A DNA stretch of 64,000 nucleotides from JASLQO01 sp002327525. Lineage in GTDB: Bacteria; Pseudomonadota; Gammaproteobacteria; Pseudomonadales; Azotimanducaceae. Below the pieces are notes generated by a model that was not told the origin of the DNA, ran no database searches, and worked only from the letters and a program-made list of their open reading frames with translations. The stretch lies in NCBI GenBank assembly GCA_030744435.1, contig JASLQO010000018.1:158138-222137 (forward strand). The letters run 5' to 3'. Each line of letters begins with the position of its first letter. Position 1 is the stretch's first letter. This document shows positions 61,718 to 64,000 of this stretch, piece by piece. A program made the position numbers and the translations under genes.

Positions 61718-62557
61718 ATGAAAACCTATCGAACCCTCGATGTGGACAACCTCACACCAAACCTCGGCGGTGAGGTGGTCTCGTCCATCGATCTTGCTCA
61801 CCTGACCCGCGATCAGATCGACGAACTTCGTCTCGCCTTTCGGGACCGGCTGGTACTCGTGTTCCGTGCCCAGCGCCTGACACGCGATCAGCACAAGGCA
61901 TTCGGGCGCCTGTTCGGGGATCTGCACCCCCATCCGGCCAAGACCAATCTCGGATTGCCCGGTGATCCGGAGATCTTCGATATCCGGATTACCTCAAAAA
62001 CCCGGGTAGCCAATGGCGAGGCCTGGCATTCGGATCTCTCCTGCGAACCGCTGCCCCCCATAGCTTCGGCGCTGTACATCACCCAGACACCGCCCTCGGG
62101 CGGCGGTGACACCCTGTTCGCCAACATGCACGAGGCGTTTGAGACGCTATCTGCACCCATACGCGAGTGGCTGGGCGGACTGACGGCGTTTCACGACGGG
62201 CGGAAGGATCTCAAGGCCTATGGATTTGAACTGCGTCCCGAGCAGACCTATCCGAGCGCAAGTCATCCGGTGGTGGTGCGTCACCAGGACACGGGCCGGC
62301 GGCTGCTGTTCGTCAATGAACCGTTTACCGTGCGTATCAACGAACTGACAGCGCATGAGAGTGAGGTGGTGCTCGCGATGCTCTACCGGCACATCGAAAC
62401 CAGCACTCGTATCCAATGCCGGGTGCGCTGGCAGCCGAACACGGTGGTAGTGTGGGATAATTACGCGGTGCAGCATCACGCAGTGTGGGACTACTATCCG
62501 GAGTCGCGCACGGGGGAGCGGGTGACCGTCAGGGCAACGGTTCCACCCCGTGCCTAG
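61718..62557 (+). CDS. TauD/TfdA-family alpha-ketoglutarate-dependent dioxygenase
   Basis: 279 aa. Iron facial triad: WHSDLSCEP (HxD near residue 109) and distal His in VQHHAVWDYYPESRTGERV, with the Arg that binds alpha-ketoglutarate. LGGEVVSSIDLAHL and GGGDTLFANMHEAFE are family segments. Substrate (sulfonate, phenoxyacetate or other) not predictable. AT-rich 61600-61690 probably holds promoters for this gene and the divergent membrane protein. Confidence 0.9.
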   Translation: MKTYRTLDVDNLTPNLGGEVVSSIDLAHLTRDQIDELRLAFRDRLVLVFRAQRLTRDQHKAFGRLFGDLHPHPAKTNLGLPGDPEIFDIRITSKTRVANGEAWHSDLSCEPLPPIASALYITQTPPSGGGDTLFANMHEAFETLSAPIREWLGGLTAFHDGRKDLKAYGFELRPEQTYPSASHPVVVRHQDTGRRLLFVNEPFTVRINELTAHESEVVLAMLYRHIETSTRIQCRVRWQPNTVVVWDNYAVQHHAVWDYYPESRTGERVTVRATVPPRA

Positions 62558-62619
62558 GCAGTGCGCGGCAGAGCGTGCTACGTTGACGCCCGGCGCAATT
62601 CGAGATTAGAAGGAAGAAC

Positions 62620-63423
62620 ATGTCCGCAGAAAAAGAACTGCTGGTAGAAGACCGCGGCGCGGTACGGTGGCTCACGCTGAATCGACCGGAGGCGATGAAC
62701 TCCATCACCGGCCAGATGCTCAGTGACCTCAACGAGGCGCTCAAGTCCGCGGACGATGACCCGGACGTGCGTGTGGTGGTGCTCACGGGGGCCGGGCGCG
62801 CTTTCTGTGCGGGCCTCGATCTCAAACAAGCGGCGCGAGGGGAGGGCATCGGCGGGGCCGGTCTTGCCACCGCCGGCGCACGTCACTACTCCACGCGGGA
62901 AATCTGTACCGTGACGCTGCAGAGAATGGACACACCCGTGATTGCATCGCTCAACGGCGCAGCGGCAGGCTACGGCCTGGACCTGGCCCTCGGCTGCGAT
63001 ATGCGCCTGATGTCTGACAGAGCCATGCTCATGCCGGGTTTCGCCAAGATGGGTGTGGTGCCGGAGAGCGGCGGCACCTGGTACCTCCCGCGGCTGCTCG
63101 GTTGGGCGAAAGCGTGCGAGGTGGCGATGCTGGGCGAGATGCTGAACGCGGAGCAGTCCGAGTCTTATGGCCTGGTCAACGCCGCGGTGCCGGCAGACGA
63201 TCTCGAGACAGTGACCACCGAGTGGGCTGAGAAGATCGCGAACAATGCGCCGCTGGCGATAACGGAACTGAAACGTCTGTTTCGTCATGGCCTCACTCAA
63301 GACTTCGAGAGTCACTCACATCATGTGCTGATGTCGGTGTTGAATCTGTTTCGTTCCAATGATTTTCGGGAAGGCGTGCAGTCGTTCGCTGAGAAGCGCC
63401 CGCCGAAGTTCTCCGGGGACTAG
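62620..63423 (+). CDS. Enoyl-CoA hydratase/isomerase family protein
   Basis: 267 aa crotonase fold. WLTLNRPEAMNSITGQML, oxyanion-hole region AFCAGLDLKQAARG and LNGAAAGYGLDLALGCDMRL, Glu in PESGGTWYLPRLLG. Specific substrate unknown. AGGAAG precedes ATG 62620. It is co-directional with the dioxygenase, 62 bases downstream. Confidence 0.9.
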   Translation: MSAEKELLVEDRGAVRWLTLNRPEAMNSITGQMLSDLNEALKSADDDPDVRVVVLTGAGRAFCAGLDLKQAARGEGIGGAGLATAGARHYSTREICTVTLQRMDTPVIASLNGAAAGYGLDLALGCDMRLMSDRAMLMPGFAKMGVVPESGGTWYLPRLLGWAKACEVAMLGEMLNAEQSESYGLVNAAVPADDLETVTTEWAEKIANNAPLAITELKRLFRHGLTQDFESHSHHVLMSVLNLFRSNDFREGVQSFAEKRPPKFSGD

Positions 63424-63482
63424 ATGGTCAAGCAGATCCCGTTTGGGTCGGATAGCGAGCCGGTCGAGGAGATGGTGAACGG

Positions 63483-63512
63483 TTGACACTGCGGGGGGCG
63501 GACGCCTAGTAT
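63483..63512 (+). promoter_or_regulatory. Promoter of tRNA-Ala
   Basis: TTGACA at 63483-63488, 18 bases, TAGTAT at 63507-63512, followed by the GC-rich discriminator CCGCGCC common at stringently controlled stable-RNA promoters. The tRNA begins 44 bases downstream. Confidence 0.7.
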
Positions 63513-63555
63513 TCCGCGCCTTCGCGATCACGCGCAGTCGTGACGCCAACCGAAT

Positions 63556-63631
<76 letters not shown>

Positions 63632-63680
63632 TAAACAAAGGGCTGTAGGCTGATTCCATGTTGACCCATACCGCCGGAGC

Positions 63681-63862
63681 CTAGGCTTCGAATCCGGATC
63701 TCGGTCGACATATAAGTGCTATCTGTGCACTTAAAAGCAACTCTCTATCCTCCGACAAGAGAAGATTGCCGATCATCGCGTGGCAATCCGAACAAAGTGT
63801 GTAAAGCCCTGAACTTGAAGAGCCCATAACAGGCATCCAATCCAAAGCCTGGTTGATCAAGG
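63681..63862 (-). pseudogene. HNH-like fragment truncated by an insertion sequence
   Basis: The minus-strand frame ends at 63681 and contains LYTLCSDCHAMIGNLLL, with the CxxCH arrangement of an HNH-type nuclease. Its upstream part runs into the end of the IS that starts near 63863, so the N-terminus is lost. Only about 60 codons remain, so the family call is weak. Confidence 0.45.
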
Positions 63863-64000
63863 TGACCTTTCCCCCAAAAACATGGCCATTGAGAAAGAGA
63901 CTTTTCCCGTAACATTGATGCCAGGGAGAAGTGGATATGAAGCGCAAGCGCTACAGCGAAGAGCAGATCATTGGGATTCTAAAGGAGCATGAAAGTGGTC
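63863..64000 (+). mobile_element. IS3-family insertion sequence, left end (cut by window)
   Basis: TGACCTTTCCCCCAAAAAC at 63863 looks like an IS3-group left end, and the transposase orfA starts 74 bases inside. The right end is outside the window. Confidence 0.6.
63937..64000 (+). CDS. IS3-family transposase OrfA, N-terminal part (3' truncated by window)
   Basis: ATG 63937 with AGGGAG upstream; the visible 21 residues MKRKRYSEEQIIGILKEHES are the start of the helix-turn-helix of IS3-family OrfA. The gene continues beyond the window. Confidence 0.85.
   Translation, partial: MKRKRYSEEQIIGILKEHESG

Overview
The window reads as a chromosomal segment of a GC-rich gammaproteobacterium that I cannot place to genus. 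Three things point there. The gene orders are the gammaproteobacterial ones: bamA-skp-lpxD-fabZ-lpxA-lpxB-rnhB-dnaE, pyrG-kdsA-eno-ftsB-truD, pcm-nlpD-fdxA-mutS-recA-recX-alaS-lysC, dnaX-ybaB-recR, rnd-ycgL-ycgN and pspF/pspABC. The recA promoter carries a gamma-type LexA box. Lipid A and Kdo genes show a Gram-negative outer membrane. The window opens inside bamA and closes inside an IS3-type transposase.

Layout. 1-10.8 kb: outer-membrane assembly and lipid A operon, then rnhB, dnaE and tilS, mostly with 1-4 nt overlaps; a 271-bp inverted-repeat element sits between bamA and skp and supplies the bamA stop codon. 10.8-18.1 kb: pyrG, kdsA, eno, ftsB, truD, pcm, a DUF368 lipid-carrier translocase and an NlpD-like lipoprotein. 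18.1-26.8 kb: fdxA and mutS on the minus strand, then recA, recX, alaS and lysC. Several genes usual in these neighbourhoods (accA, ispD/ispF, surE, rpoS, csrA) are not at their expected places.

26.9-34.4 kb is accessory: a family III CoA-transferase, about 1.1 kb with no convincing gene, a three-gene operon (small SCP2-like protein plus two ferritin-like paralogues, one with a full set of diiron ligands and the other with nearly all of them replaced at the same positions), a hairpin-rich stretch abutting tRNA-Ser(GCU), a VTT membrane protein and an MFS transporter. The ferritin-like pair is the strongest candidate for an undescribed system.

34.4-46 kb: the phage-shock system (pspF facing pspABC, with a sigma54-type promoter), a frameshifted GIN-domain gene, a glycerophosphodiesterase, dnaX-ybaB-recR, rnd-ycgL-ycgN, and a MoxR ATPase/VWA pair behind an AT-rich leader with interleaved inverted repeats. 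46-53.6 kb: hrpA, an orphan Cys-repeat secreted peptide of the HvfA type beside a decayed IS, and a phosphatase/STAS/TerB regulatory set. 53.6-64 kb: dusA, lpxC, a broken DUF3570 fragment, gltX, DUF1330, the panB-panC-coaX cluster, an XRE/membrane-protein pair, a TauD-type dioxygenase, an enoyl-CoA hydratase, tRNA-Ala(GGC), and an HNH-like fragment cut by the terminal IS.

All functional calls come from reading motifs and gene order; no database search was run.
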